Both the position numbers and the translations under genes were made by a program. The notes under the pieces are model-generated. The model had not been told where the DNA came from. It made no database searches and was given only the letters and a program-made list of their open reading frames with translations. This document shows positions 54,779-63,228 of a stretch of DNA of 64,000 bases, one piece after another (position 1 is the first letter of the stretch; each line of letters begins with the position of its first letter). The stretch lies in NCBI RefSeq assembly GCF_900116565.1, contig NZ_FPCJ01000001.1, positions 1 through 64,000 on the forward strand. Direction: 5' to 3'. This stretch comes from Thermoflavifilum thermophilum (GTDB lineage: Bacteria > Bacteroidota > Bacteroidia > Chitinophagales > Chitinophagaceae).

Positions 54779-56071
54779 ATGAGCCAAGAAACACAAAACG
54801 GGAAAATTCTCGAGCATTTTTTCTGTTGCGGAATCAATCACACCATCAGCGATACTTCTACCAGAAGTTTATATGCCATTCACCACGATCAGTATGAGCA
54901 ACTTCTGCATCTTGCCAGGAAAAAACATCTTTCAGAACTATTTGTGCTTTCAACCTGCAACCGTACAGAAATTTATGGCTTTGCACCTGAAGCCGCTTCC
55001 CTGATGGCATTGGTGGGAGAGGTTTCGCGTGGTGGAAAAGAATTATTTGCACAAATTGCTTACACCTACGCAGGCAAGGATGCCGTGCATCATTTGTTTC
55101 GGGTAGGAGCCGGATTGGATTCCCAGATTTTAGGCGATTACGAAATCATTGGCCAGGTAAAGGCTGCAGCTCGTTTTGCGAAGGAAAGAGGATTTCTGGG
55201 TTCTTTTACTGAACGACTGGTGAATGCCGTGATTCAGGCTTCCAAACAAATTAAAAATGAAACATCACTTAGCTCAGGTACTGTTTCGGTTTCTTTTGCC
55301 GCCGTGCAATGGTTATTGCAATCAGTCGATGATTTAACCCACAAACATATTTTGCTGGTTGGAGCTGGTAAAATAGGCCGCAGTACCTGCAAAAACGTGA
55401 TTGAATATTTGAATCCCGCACAGGTTACGCTCGTGAATCGAACCTACGACACCGCTGAAGCCTTTGCCCGCGAACATCAGATTCATTTTGCACCTTACCA
55501 TCAGCTCGCCAGTCAAATTCGGCAGGCCGATATCATTCTGGTGGCTACCAATGCTTCCTCTCCCACCTTGCTGCCCTCCCATTTTGCTGATGGGCAGCCC
55601 AAAATTGTGATTGACCTTTCTATACCCGAAAATGTCCATCCGGATGTCCGCCGCTTTGCACACGTAAAAACTGTAAATGTGGATGAGCTTTCCCGCTATA
55701 AGGATGAAACCATCCAGCGACGACAGCAGGCCGTACCGGAAGCGCTGGCCATCATCGAGAAACACCAGAATGATTTTCTGTGTTGGTATCGCATGCGCAG
55801 ATATACTGAGGTGCTCCGGGCATTGAAACACAAGCTGGAGCAAATCCACCACCAGGAAATTCAGCAGATTAAGGAAAACCTCAGCTACGATCAGCTCTCC
55901 ACCCGCATCATACAGAAAATCATTGATCAGATAGCCTGCAACCTTCGCAAGAAAAGTCCCCAGCAAGCCGAAATATATCTTCAATCACTTCAGGAATTAC
56001 TCGACCTTTCTTTTTACCCGGCCGAAAATTTTATAACCGGATTCCCGTCTTCTGCACCTGATCAGTTATGA
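54779..56071 (+). CDS. hemA: Glutamyl-tRNA reductase
   Basis: 430 residues. Reduces glutamyl-tRNA to glutamate-1-semialdehyde with NADPH, the committed step of the C5 route. Seen: GINHTISDTSTRS, catalytic Cys60 in LSTCNRTEIYGF, HHLFRVGAGLDSQILGDYEIIGQVK, cofactor loop HILLVGAGKIGRSTCKN, and the PKIVIDLSIPENV segment. A C-terminal dimerisation helix bundle follows. Opens the hem cluster; its stop overlaps the hemC start by 4 bp. Confidence 0.96.
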   Translation: MSQETQNGKILEHFFCCGINHTISDTSTRSLYAIHHDQYEQLLHLARKKHLSELFVLSTCNRTEIYGFAPEAASLMALVGEVSRGGKELFAQIAYTYAGKDAVHHLFRVGAGLDSQILGDYEIIGQVKAAARFAKERGFLGSFTERLVNAVIQASKQIKNETSLSSGTVSVSFAAVQWLLQSVDDLTHKHILLVGAGKIGRSTCKNVIEYLNPAQVTLVNRTYDTAEAFAREHQIHFAPYHQLASQIRQADIILVATNASSPTLLPSHFADGQPKIVIDLSIPENVHPDVRRFAHVKTVNVDELSRYKDETIQRRQQAVPEALAIIEKHQNDFLCWYRMRRYTEVLRALKHKLEQIHHQEIQQIKENLSYDQLSTRIIQKIIDQIACNLRKKSPQQAEIYLQSLQELLDLSFYPAENFITGFPSSAPDQL

Positions 56072-57081
56072 TGCCTGAACTTTTACGCATTGGCACCCGA
56101 AACAGTGAGCTGGCAAGGTGGCAGGCCATGCAGGTTCAGGAATTGCTTGCCCGACAGGGACTGAAAAGCGTGCTGGTGCCGGTAGAAAGCCTGGGCGACC
56201 GCGATCAGCACACCCCGCTTTATGCCATGGGTGTACAGGGCGTATTTACCCGTCACCTGGATCAGGCTTTGCTGGCACGTGATGTGGACCTGGCTGTGCA
56301 CTCGCTAAAAGACGTGCCAGTACAGCCGGCGAATGGCATCTGTCTAGCTGCCGTATTGCCTCGCGGTCCCGTAAATGATGTATTGATTTGCAGGGAAACA
56401 GCCTGGCTGGAAGATGCGCGCGCACAGGCTACCATTGCCACCGGTAGCATCCGCCGGCGAGCCGCCTGGCTGCACCGCTATCCGCATCATCGGGTGATGG
56501 ATCTTCGCGGCAATATTCCGACACGCCTCCGCAAATTCCGGGAAAGCAGCTGGCAGGGCGCTCTTTTTGCACAGGCTGCGCTGGAACGACTGGCCATTTC
56601 CCTCCAACCGGATGAAAAGATGATTTCCCTTCCCTGGATAATACCGGCTCCCGGCCAGGGCGCCATCGCAGTGGCTGTACGGGAAGAAGATGCAGAACTG
56701 CGCGAATTTTGCGCAGCCCGGCTCAATGATCCGCATACAGCTTTGTGTGTAAACATGGAGCGGGCTTTTCTGCAAGCCATGGAGGGCGGATGCTCTACTC
56801 CCATCTGCGCCTATGCCCGGATAGAGGCAGCATTGCCAGCATGGGAATCAACCGAAGAAACATTTTCTGTGATTTTCACAGCTCAGGTGCTCAGCCCGGA
56901 TGGCAGCCGGAAGCTGGATATTGAACTGAAAAAAAACCTTCAAAGCCGGGAAATTGTTTCCCGGGCCGATGGGCTAATTGAGGAAATAGCCCGGGAAGCA
57001 GCCGAAAATTTGTTGTCCAGAGGAGCAAAAAACTTGCTGCGCAGCAGCCATCATCCTTCAAACCCGAATCCAAATCTATGA
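56068..57081 (+). CDS. hemC: Hydroxymethylbilane synthase (porphobilinogen deaminase)
   Basis: 337 residues. Condenses four porphobilinogens into hydroxymethylbilane. Seen: RIGTRNSELARWQAMQVQELL, DLAVHSLKDVPVQP, ATGSIRRRAAWLHRYPHHRVMDLRGNIPTRLRK, PAPGQGAIAVAVRE, and the dipyrromethane cofactor Cys242 in EGGCSTPICAYARI. The start is ATG 56068 or 56071, overlapping the hemA stop; its own end overlaps hemD by 4 bp. Tightly coupled translation is likely. Confidence 0.96.
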   Translation: MMPELLRIGTRNSELARWQAMQVQELLARQGLKSVLVPVESLGDRDQHTPLYAMGVQGVFTRHLDQALLARDVDLAVHSLKDVPVQPANGICLAAVLPRGPVNDVLICRETAWLEDARAQATIATGSIRRRAAWLHRYPHHRVMDLRGNIPTRLRKFRESSWQGALFAQAALERLAISLQPDEKMISLPWIIPAPGQGAIAVAVREEDAELREFCAARLNDPHTALCVNMERAFLQAMEGGCSTPICAYARIEAALPAWESTEETFSVIFTAQVLSPDGSRKLDIELKKNLQSREIVSRADGLIEEIAREAAENLLSRGAKNLLRSSHHPSNPNPNL

Positions 57082-57803
57082 CAGCCCGGTTTCGTCTGCT
57101 GTTTACCCGTGAGATACATCGGGACCTGCTTGCAGAAGCCAGGCAAAAAGGCTTTGATATCTGCTGTGAATCTTTTATCGAAACCCGACCGGTGGAACCT
57201 TCTCTTATTGCCGGATATCTTCATGAAATCCTGCCGCGTCCTATCCATGCCATATTCACAAGTGCCCATGCTGTGGAAGCCGTGCTTCCTTTGGTCGGCA
57301 AGGAGAAACTAAGCTGGACAGTTTTTTCATTGGACGGAGAAACCCGGGCAGCTGTACTCCGCTACCAGCCTGAAATTCACCTCATAACAGCTCCTAATGC
57401 AGCGCTGTTGGCCGAACAAATCATTTCCCTGCCTTCGCATCGCCAGGCTGAGTGGTATTTTTTCTGCGGAAACCGCCGGCTGGATATTCTGCCACAACGG
57501 CTCAGCCAGCAAGGCATCAGCCTTCGGGAAATAGAGGTGTATGACACCCGGCTCACACCCAAACGCATCGCCACGATATACGATGGATATGCCTTTTTCA
57601 GTCCCAGCAGCGTGGAAAGCTTTTTCAGCCTAAACCGGCTCACAGAACCCAGGCCCTGTTTTGCCATCGGAGAAACCACGGCCCAGGCATTGGAGCATTA
57701 TGCATCGCAGGTAATCGTGAGCCCCAAACCGCAGACAGTTTTTTTGCTGCAAACGATATATGCTTATTTTGGCGTTGAGCCCCGGCTGCCATCTGGCAAT
57801 TAA
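57078..57803 (+). CDS. hemD: Uroporphyrinogen-III synthase
   Basis: 241 residues. Cyclises hydroxymethylbilane with inversion of ring D. The family is weakly conserved. Seen: FTSAHAVEAVLPLV, FSLDGETRAAVL, YFFCGNRRLDILPQRL, VEVYDTRLTPK-like VYDTRL, YAFFSPSSVESFFSLN and CFAIGETTAQAL. The order and spacing match HemD, and position between hemC and hemE supports it. Confidence 0.88.
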   Translation: MTARFRLLFTREIHRDLLAEARQKGFDICCESFIETRPVEPSLIAGYLHEILPRPIHAIFTSAHAVEAVLPLVGKEKLSWTVFSLDGETRAAVLRYQPEIHLITAPNAALLAEQIISLPSHRQAEWYFFCGNRRLDILPQRLSQQGISLREIEVYDTRLTPKRIATIYDGYAFFSPSSVESFFSLNRLTEPRPCFAIGETTAQALEHYASQVIVSPKPQTVFLLQTIYAYFGVEPRLPSGN

Positions 57804-57831
57804 AAAGTTAAACCCGCAATTTCGCTTGCTT

Positions 57832-58869
57832 ATGATACAAAACGATCTGCTACTGAAAAGCCTGCGCGGAGAACCAGTGAACCGTCCACCTGTTTGGATG
57901 ATGCGGCAGGCCGGACGTTTCTTGCCCTCCTATCAACACCTTCGCGAGAAATATGATTTTTTTACCCGTTGCCAGACCCCCGAATTGGTAGCTGACATCA
58001 CCTGTTTGCCAGTGGATGAACTGGGTGTGGATGCCGCCATATTGTTTTCCGATATCCTGGTAGTGCCGCAGGCCATGGGCGTACATATCGATATGCAGGA
58101 AGGACGCGGCCCAGTTATTCATCAGCCGATTGAAAAACCGGAAGACGTAAATCGTCTCGAAGAGCCCGATGTTACACATACACTCGGCTACGTATTTCAG
58201 GGCATACAGGCAACACTCGAAAAACTGAATGGCAGAGTCCCGCTGATTGGCTTTGCCGGCGCACCCTGGACGTTACTTTGTTATCTGGTGGAAGGCAAAG
58301 GATCCGCAGGATTTGAACAGGCACGGGCATTCTGTTATCGCTATCCGGATGCCGCACATGCCCTGCTGGAAAAAATCACCCGGGTAACGATAGCCTATCT
58401 GCAACACCAGGTGAAGGCAGGCGTACACTGCGTACAGGTGTTCGACTCCTGGGCCGGACTGTTGGGGCCCGAGGGTTTCCAGCAGTTTGCACTACCTTAT
58501 CTGCAACAAATCAGCCGATCTTTATCTGCCTTTTGCCCGGTGATTCTTTTCCCTAAAGGTGCGTGGTTTGGATTGGCATCGTTATGCCATTCCGGTGCGG
58601 CAGCCATCGGGATCGACTGGCAAACCGAGGCGGGCTTTGCCCGAAAGGCAACCAACCACGAGCTGACATTGCAGGGCAACCTCGATCCGACGGTTTTACT
58701 GACCGACCCGGTAACCATCCGCCGGCAAACGTTCCGAATGATTCAGGCTTTTGGCAAGGAAAAATATATTGCCAACCTCGGGCACGGCATCCTGCCGCAA
58801 ACACCGGTGGAAAATGCCCGTGCCTTTGTTCAGGCTGTCCAAAGTTTTTCCGAATCATGGATTGATTAA
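57832..58869 (+). CDS. hemE: Uroporphyrinogen decarboxylase
   Basis: 345 residues from ATG 57832; the open frame upstream to 57760 overlaps hemD and is not used. Decarboxylates the four acetate side chains to yield coproporphyrinogen III. Seen: PPVWMMRQAGRFLPSYQHLRE, DAAILFSDILVVPQAMG, GFAGAPWTLLCYLVEGKGS, VQVFDSWAGLLGPEGF and the C-terminal NLGHGILPQTPVENARAFV. Standard length for the family. Confidence 0.95.
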   Translation: MIQNDLLLKSLRGEPVNRPPVWMMRQAGRFLPSYQHLREKYDFFTRCQTPELVADITCLPVDELGVDAAILFSDILVVPQAMGVHIDMQEGRGPVIHQPIEKPEDVNRLEEPDVTHTLGYVFQGIQATLEKLNGRVPLIGFAGAPWTLLCYLVEGKGSAGFEQARAFCYRYPDAAHALLEKITRVTIAYLQHQVKAGVHCVQVFDSWAGLLGPEGFQQFALPYLQQISRSLSAFCPVILFPKGAWFGLASLCHSGAAAIGIDWQTEAGFARKATNHELTLQGNLDPTVLLTDPVTIRRQTFRMIQAFGKEKYIANLGHGILPQTPVENARAFVQAVQSFSESWID

Positions 58870-58971
58870 CCCAATAGCAATCTCGATTGTAAGCTCTATG
58901 CCTGCCGAAGACAGTTCTGACAAACACCAAACCAAAAGCCTGTGAAGTTTTTGGAAATTTGCAACGTGGAT

Positions 58972-59919
58972 ATGCTGACTGATACACCTTTATCCCTAAG
59001 CCTCGAAGCCCGGCAATGGGCATCTGATATCCGACACTGGCAAAATGAAATCTGCCAGGCTCTGGAAACTGAAGATGGACAGGCCACCTTCCGGTCTGAT
59101 ACCTGGGAAAGGCCTGCCGGCGGCGGGGGTATCACCCGCATCATTGAAAACGGCAGGGTATTCGAAAAAGGAGGCGTAAATACATCGGCCGTGTATGGCG
59201 AATTGCCCGAAAACCTGCGGCAGCTCATGCATACGCCCCATCGTTATTTTTTTGCCGCTGGCCTGTCGCTGGTCATCCATCCACTGAATCCCTATGTGCC
59301 AACCGTCCATGCCAACTGGCGCTATTTTGAATTGTATGATACTGATGGAAATGTAGCCGATCGCTGGATTGGCGGAGGCTCTGATCTTACGCCTTACTAC
59401 CTGTTTGAAGAAGATGCCCGCCATTTTCATCTGACCTTGAAACATGCCATGGACCCCTTCGGGAAGAATTTATACCCGATGTTCAAACAGGAATGCGATA
59501 ACTATTTCCGCAATGCCCATCGGGATGGAGAAGCCCGCGGCATTGGCGGTGTGTTTTACGATTATATCCGGCCGGCAGACACGCGGGCTAACCTGAGCCT
59601 GGAACAGCTGTTTGCCTTTCAGCGGGCTGGAAAGGAGGCATTCTTAGCGGCTTATCTGCCTATCGTTCGGCGCAGGAAAAACATGCCCTATGGCGAAAAA
59701 GAACAATACTGGCAAGAAATCCGCCGCGGACGCTATGTGGAATTTAACCTGATTCACGATCGGGGAACCTTGTTCGGCCTGAAAACCGGCGGCCGCACCG
59801 AAAGCATCCTGATGAGCCTGCCGCCCCGTGCCCGATGGGTATATCAGTATCAGCCCGAACCGGGTAGTCCGGAAGCGGCTCTGCTGGAGGTTTGCCAGCA
59901 TCCCAGACAATGGGTATAA
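58972..59919 (+). CDS. hemF: Coproporphyrinogen III oxidase, oxygen-dependent
   Basis: 315 residues from ATG 58972; a GTG at 58942 would add 10 residues. The aerobic, cofactor-free enzyme converting coproporphyrinogen III to protoporphyrinogen IX with O2. Seen: FRSDTWERPAGGGGITRIIENGRVFEK, FAAGLSLVIHPLNPYVPTVHANWRYFE, WIGGGSDLTPYYLFEEDARHFH and EFNLIHDRGTLFGLKTGGRTESILMSLPP. The oxygen-independent HemN alternative is not in this cluster, suggesting an aerobic lifestyle. Confidence 0.95.
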   Translation: MLTDTPLSLSLEARQWASDIRHWQNEICQALETEDGQATFRSDTWERPAGGGGITRIIENGRVFEKGGVNTSAVYGELPENLRQLMHTPHRYFFAAGLSLVIHPLNPYVPTVHANWRYFELYDTDGNVADRWIGGGSDLTPYYLFEEDARHFHLTLKHAMDPFGKNLYPMFKQECDNYFRNAHRDGEARGIGGVFYDYIRPADTRANLSLEQLFAFQRAGKEAFLAAYLPIVRRRKNMPYGEKEQYWQEIRRGRYVEFNLIHDRGTLFGLKTGGRTESILMSLPPRARWVYQYQPEPGSPEAALLEVCQHPRQWV

Positions 59920-59953
59920 AAATGCGATTCACAGATTGCTAAAAAACGAGCTT

Positions 59954-60940
59954 ATGATTTTATCCAAACGTTACCGTATTCTCAGACAGTCTGCTGCCAT
60001 CCGCAGCATGGTGCGGGAAACAAGGCTGCATCCTACACAGCTGATTGCCCCGTTATTTGTAATCGAAGGCAAGGATGTGAGAGAACCCATCCCTTCCATG
60101 CCCGGTTATTTCCGGCTCAGCCTGGATGAATTGATGAAAGAAGTAAAAGAACTCTGGAGTGAAGGGGTAAAATGCGTATTGCTTTTTGCAAAAGTCCCCG
60201 ATGAGCTGAAAGACAATACAGGCAAGGAAGCGTTGAATCCGGATGGCCTGATGCAACGAGCGATTCGCAGCATCAAACACAACCTGCCTGAAATCTGCGT
60301 GATGACCGATGTAGCGCTGGATCCCTACTCCTCCTATGGCCACGACGGCATCGTGGAAAACGGAGAAATCGTAAACGATCGCACCGTGGAGGTGTTGGCG
60401 GAGATGAGCGTGAGCCACGCCGAAGCAGGGGCCGATTTTGTAGCCCCCAGCGATATGATGGATGGCCGGATTGGAGCCATACGCCAGGCACTTGAAGCAC
60501 ATGGTTTTCACAAAACCGGCATCATGGCCTATAGCGCCAAATATGCATCCTGCCTGTACGGGCCTTTCCGCGATGCGCTTGACTCGGCCCCAGGTTTTGG
60601 CGATAAAAAAACCTATCAGATGGATTATGCCAACAGCCGCGAAGCCATCAAGGAAGTGCTGCAGGATGTGGAAGAAGGTGCAGATATCGTGATGGTAAAG
60701 CCGGCCGTCGCTTACCTGGATATTATTCATGCTGTGAAACAACAAGTTCAGGTGCCCGTAAGCGCCTATCATGTATCCGGTGAATATGCCATGATCAAGG
60801 CCGCTGCACAGATGGGCTGGCTCGATGAAGATAAAGCCATTCTCGAAATCCTCACCGGCATCCGGCGTGCCGGGGCCGACCTCATTGCCACCTATTTTGC
60901 CAAACAGGCTGCCCGGCTGTTACAGGAGGTAGCTGAATAA
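59954..60940 (+). CDS. hemB: Delta-aminolevulinic acid dehydratase (porphobilinogen synthase)
   Basis: 328 residues from ATG 59954; the frame back to 59828 overlaps hemF. Condenses two 5-aminolevulinates to porphobilinogen. Schiff-base lysines: Lys196 in YSAKYASCLYGPFRDA and Lys249 in IVMVKPAVAYLD. The metal loop reads TDVALDPYSSYGHDG, Asp-rich, rather than the cysteine-rich DVCLC..GHCG of zinc enzymes, so this is the Mg-type enzyme lacking the catalytic zinc site. Confidence 0.96.
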   Translation: MILSKRYRILRQSAAIRSMVRETRLHPTQLIAPLFVIEGKDVREPIPSMPGYFRLSLDELMKEVKELWSEGVKCVLLFAKVPDELKDNTGKEALNPDGLMQRAIRSIKHNLPEICVMTDVALDPYSSYGHDGIVENGEIVNDRTVEVLAEMSVSHAEAGADFVAPSDMMDGRIGAIRQALEAHGFHKTGIMAYSAKYASCLYGPFRDALDSAPGFGDKKTYQMDYANSREAIKEVLQDVEEGADIVMVKPAVAYLDIIHAVKQQVQVPVSAYHVSGEYAMIKAAAQMGWLDEDKAILEILTGIRRAGADLIATYFAKQAARLLQEVAE

Positions 60941-60980
60941 GCCTTTGCGGAATTGATTTTTTGTAAACCATATTTGTGAC

Positions 60981-62285
60981 ATGAATCTGACCAGAAGCCA
61001 ACAACTCATCGAGCGAGCACAGCAAGTCATCCCTGGTGGAGTCAACTCGCCTGTACGGGCTTTTAAGCATGTGGGGGGTATTCCTCCTTTCCTGGCTTCA
61101 GCGAAAGGTGCCTATCTGTATGATGTAGATGGCAACCGGTATATCGATTATGTCAATTCCTGGGGACCCATGATTTTAGGGCATGCCTATGAACCCGTGG
61201 TACAGGCTCTTCAGGAGCAGGTGCAGCATGCAACTTCTTTCGGGGCACCTACTGAGCTGGAAGTGCTGATGGCCGAACAAATCATCCGCATGGTGCCACG
61301 CATAGATCAGGTGCGGATGGTAAACTCCGGCACAGAAGCCTGCATGACGGCCATCCGGCTGGCAAGGGGCTATACCGGGAAAAACAAAATCATCAAGTTT
61401 GAAGGATGCTATCACGGACATGCCGATAGCTTTCTGGTGAGTGCCGGCAGTGGTGTGGCGACGCTGGATATTCAGCAGGTGCCCGGTGTGCCGGTCGCCG
61501 TCGCCCAGGATACACTGGTAGCTCCGTACAACAACTTGCAGGCCGTGGATGCTCTTTTAGAAGCCTATCCGGGCCAGATTGCCGCTATCATCGTGGAACC
61601 GGTAGCCGGCAATATGGGCTGTGTGCCCCCATTGCCCGGCTTTCTGGAGGGCTTGCAGCAACGCTGTAAAGAGCAAAGGATCCTTTTTATACTGGATGAA
61701 GTGATGACCGGCTTCCGCATTGCTCCGGGCGGAGCCCAGGAAAAATTCAAGCTGGATGCGGATCTGATTACGTTCGGTAAAATCATCGGAGGCGGACTGC
61801 CCGTAGGAGCTGTGGGCGGAAAAAAGGAAATCATGTCGCACCTGGCACCGGCAGGAGAAGTGTATCAGGCTGGTACCCTCAGCGGCAATCCACTGGCTAT
61901 GATTGCCGGCTATACCCTGTTGCGTGAGCTCGACCTGAACCGACACATCTATGAAAGCCTGGAGCAGAAAACCCAAAAGCTGGCTGAAGGTCTGAACACC
62001 GTCTTTGGTAAAGCGGGTGTGGTGCACCAGGTTCCACATGTGGGTTCCATGCTCAGCGTGTTTTTCACGGAATATCCGGTACATGATTTTGCTGCAGCCA
62101 AAGCAGCAAGCAATGAGCTGTTCCGGCAGTTTTTCCATGCCATGTTAAACAGGGGCATTTACTTACCACCATCGCCATTTGAAAGCTGGTTTGTGTGTCA
62201 TGCCCTCAGTGAAGACGATATTGCAGCTACGCTACAAGCAGCCGAAGATAGCATCCGGGAGATTGTACCTACCATTAAACTTTAG
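60981..62285 (+). CDS. hemL: Glutamate-1-semialdehyde 2,1-aminomutase
   Basis: 434 residues, PLP-dependent class III aminotransferase fold, forming 5-aminolevulinate from glutamate-1-semialdehyde. Seen: QVIPGGVNSPVRAFKHVGG, RMVNSGTEACMTAIRLARGYTGK, FEGCYHGHADSFLVSAGSG, LDEVMTGFRIAPGG and PLP-lysine Lys267 in FGKIIGGGLPVGAVGG. Together with hemA it gives a complete C5 route to 5-aminolevulinate. Last gene of the hem cluster, 40 bp after hemB. Confidence 0.96.
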   Translation: MNLTRSQQLIERAQQVIPGGVNSPVRAFKHVGGIPPFLASAKGAYLYDVDGNRYIDYVNSWGPMILGHAYEPVVQALQEQVQHATSFGAPTELEVLMAEQIIRMVPRIDQVRMVNSGTEACMTAIRLARGYTGKNKIIKFEGCYHGHADSFLVSAGSGVATLDIQQVPGVPVAVAQDTLVAPYNNLQAVDALLEAYPGQIAAIIVEPVAGNMGCVPPLPGFLEGLQQRCKEQRILFILDEVMTGFRIAPGGAQEKFKLDADLITFGKIIGGGLPVGAVGGKKEIMSHLAPAGEVYQAGTLSGNPLAMIAGYTLLRELDLNRHIYESLEQKTQKLAEGLNTVFGKAGVVHQVPHVGSMLSVFFTEYPVHDFAAAKAASNELFRQFFHAMLNRGIYLPPSPFESWFVCHALSEDDIAATLQAAEDSIREIVPTIKL

Positions 62286-62323
62286 TACAACAGCGATGAA
62301 AAATACTATTTGATGCGAAACCT

Positions 62324-62331
62324 TATCTTTG
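62324..62331 (+). promoter_or_regulatory. Candidate tRNA-Pro promoter -7 box
   Basis: TATCTTTG matches TAnnTTTG. TTTG at 62309-62312 is too close (11 bp) for a standard -33. The transcript would begin at about 62338, just before the 20-bp palindrome. Confidence 0.4.
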
Positions 62332-62341
62332 CCTGTTGTTT

Positions 62342-62361
62342 CCTGCCTGCCGGCAGGCAGG
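62342..62361. repeat. Perfect 20-bp palindrome in the tRNA-Pro leader
   Basis: CCTGCCTGCCGGCAGGCAGG reads the same on both strands. Palindromes of this type recur in some Bacteroidota genomes and yield spurious peptides containing LPAGR. Here it lies between the putative tRNA-Pro promoter and the tRNA, 7 bp before the first tRNA base. Confidence 0.85.
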
Positions 62362-62368
62362 TTTGCAT

Positions 62369-62447
62369 CGGGGTGTAGCGTAGTCCGGTCCATCGCGCCA
62401 GGTTTGGGACCTGGAGGTCGCAGGTTCGAATCCTGCCGCCCCGACCA
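62369..62447 (+). tRNA. tRNA-Pro (TGG)
   Basis: Acceptor CGGGGTG pairs with CGCCCCG; anticodon stem CCAGG/CCTGG encloses TTTGGGA (anticodon TGG); T arm contains GGTTCGAATCC. A CCA end is encoded (62445-62447), unlike the tRNA-Lys. The tRNA marks the junction between the hem housekeeping cluster and AT-rich accessory DNA. Confidence 0.95.
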
Positions 62448-62515
62448 AAAGCGACTTTCGTCAGCGAGGCTAAGCGAGCAAACAACCCTTCCTCAAACTG
62501 ACGAAAGTCGCTTTT
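62447..62515 (+). terminator. 18-bp inverted repeat immediately after tRNA-Pro
   Basis: Perfect 18-bp arms (62447-62464 and 62498-62515) flank a 33-nt loop. The left arm starts at the last base of the encoded CCA, and the right arm ends in TTTT. It may act as terminator for the tRNA transcript; the unusually long arms also fit the end of a mobile element. Confidence 0.6.
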
Positions 62516-63011
62516 AGTCGCAATTACTGAACAATGCTCGAACTTATTTTGAGCGACAATCTGCGCCCTGATGGGCGCAGAACCCGCCCAGCAGCGGCGC
62601 CCGTCTTGCGGCGAGCAAAACAGAAAATTTTTCCTTTCATTTTTTGGCGTGCTCTTTCCTTTTTTAATTTTTCCTTTAAGGTAGAAAAATTTTCTGCTTA
62701 GCCCTTCTACTAACGCAGAATGCGCCGCCGCTTCCCACCCTGACCGATCTTCGGCGTGGTATTGGCGAGTGAGCAAAAATTCATTCCCCCAAGACCCCCC
62801 ATTTCTTTTTGCCTGCTCGCTTTCGGGCTTTGCCTGATTTTTTCGGCGGGATTTCATTATCTTAGTAGTCATCCTTGCCCCACCCGCCCATACGCGGGCT
62901 ACGATAAAAAACTCCCAAATTTTAATTAACCTTTGATCAAAAATTTCATATACTTAATAATAGCAAGTGAGAATAGTATCTGTAAAGTTATCACACTAAA
63001 ACTATATTACA
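62516..63011. repeat. Non-coding inverted-repeat-rich stretch after tRNA-Pro
   Basis: About 500 bp without a credible gene. Seen: a perfect 8-bp GC-rich hairpin with TGAT loop (62561-62580), an imperfect inverted repeat of about 17 bp (62621-62637 with 62678-62696, two extra bases in the right arm), and further GC-rich stems around 62820-62900. The last 100 bp before 63012 are AT-rich and hold the XRE gene leader. A 188-codon minus-strand frame crosses the tRNA and is judged spurious. Confidence 0.5.
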
Positions 63012-63225
63012 ATGTCAAAAGAAGTTTCAACCATAGCAAAGAATATAAAGAAATACCGAGAAAAAAGAGGTATATCACAAGATAAGCTGTCAAAACTTGC
63101 TAATATTACTTTACATACAATCACCAAGATTGAATCGGGGGTTACGCTCGACCCAAGAATTGGAACCGTTAAAAAAAATTGCCGACGCTCAGGGTGTCGG
63201 AATTGATGATTTATTTAAGTTATGA
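63012..63225 (+). pseudogene. XRE-family transcriptional regulator with a frameshift
   Basis: An HTH_3 protein: IAKNIKKYREKRGISQDKLS, LANITLHTITKIESG. After residue 54 the frame as sequenced leaves the family consensus and stops at 63206. Removing one A from an eight-A run at 63171-63178 restores VKKIADAQGVGIDDLFKL and a stop at 63225, the expected end of such 70-residue regulators. It could be a homopolymer error or a real lesion. Corrected, it ends 3 bp before the next ATG, so it likely controls that operon by autoregulation. Confidence 0.75.
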
Positions 63226-63228
63226 GAT

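Noticed and set aside
62306-62872. 188-codon minus-strand reading frame
   Set aside because: It runs antisense across the whole tRNA-Pro and the palindrome (giving the well-known artefact strings GRIRTCDLQVPNLARW and LPAGR) and has no domain signal.
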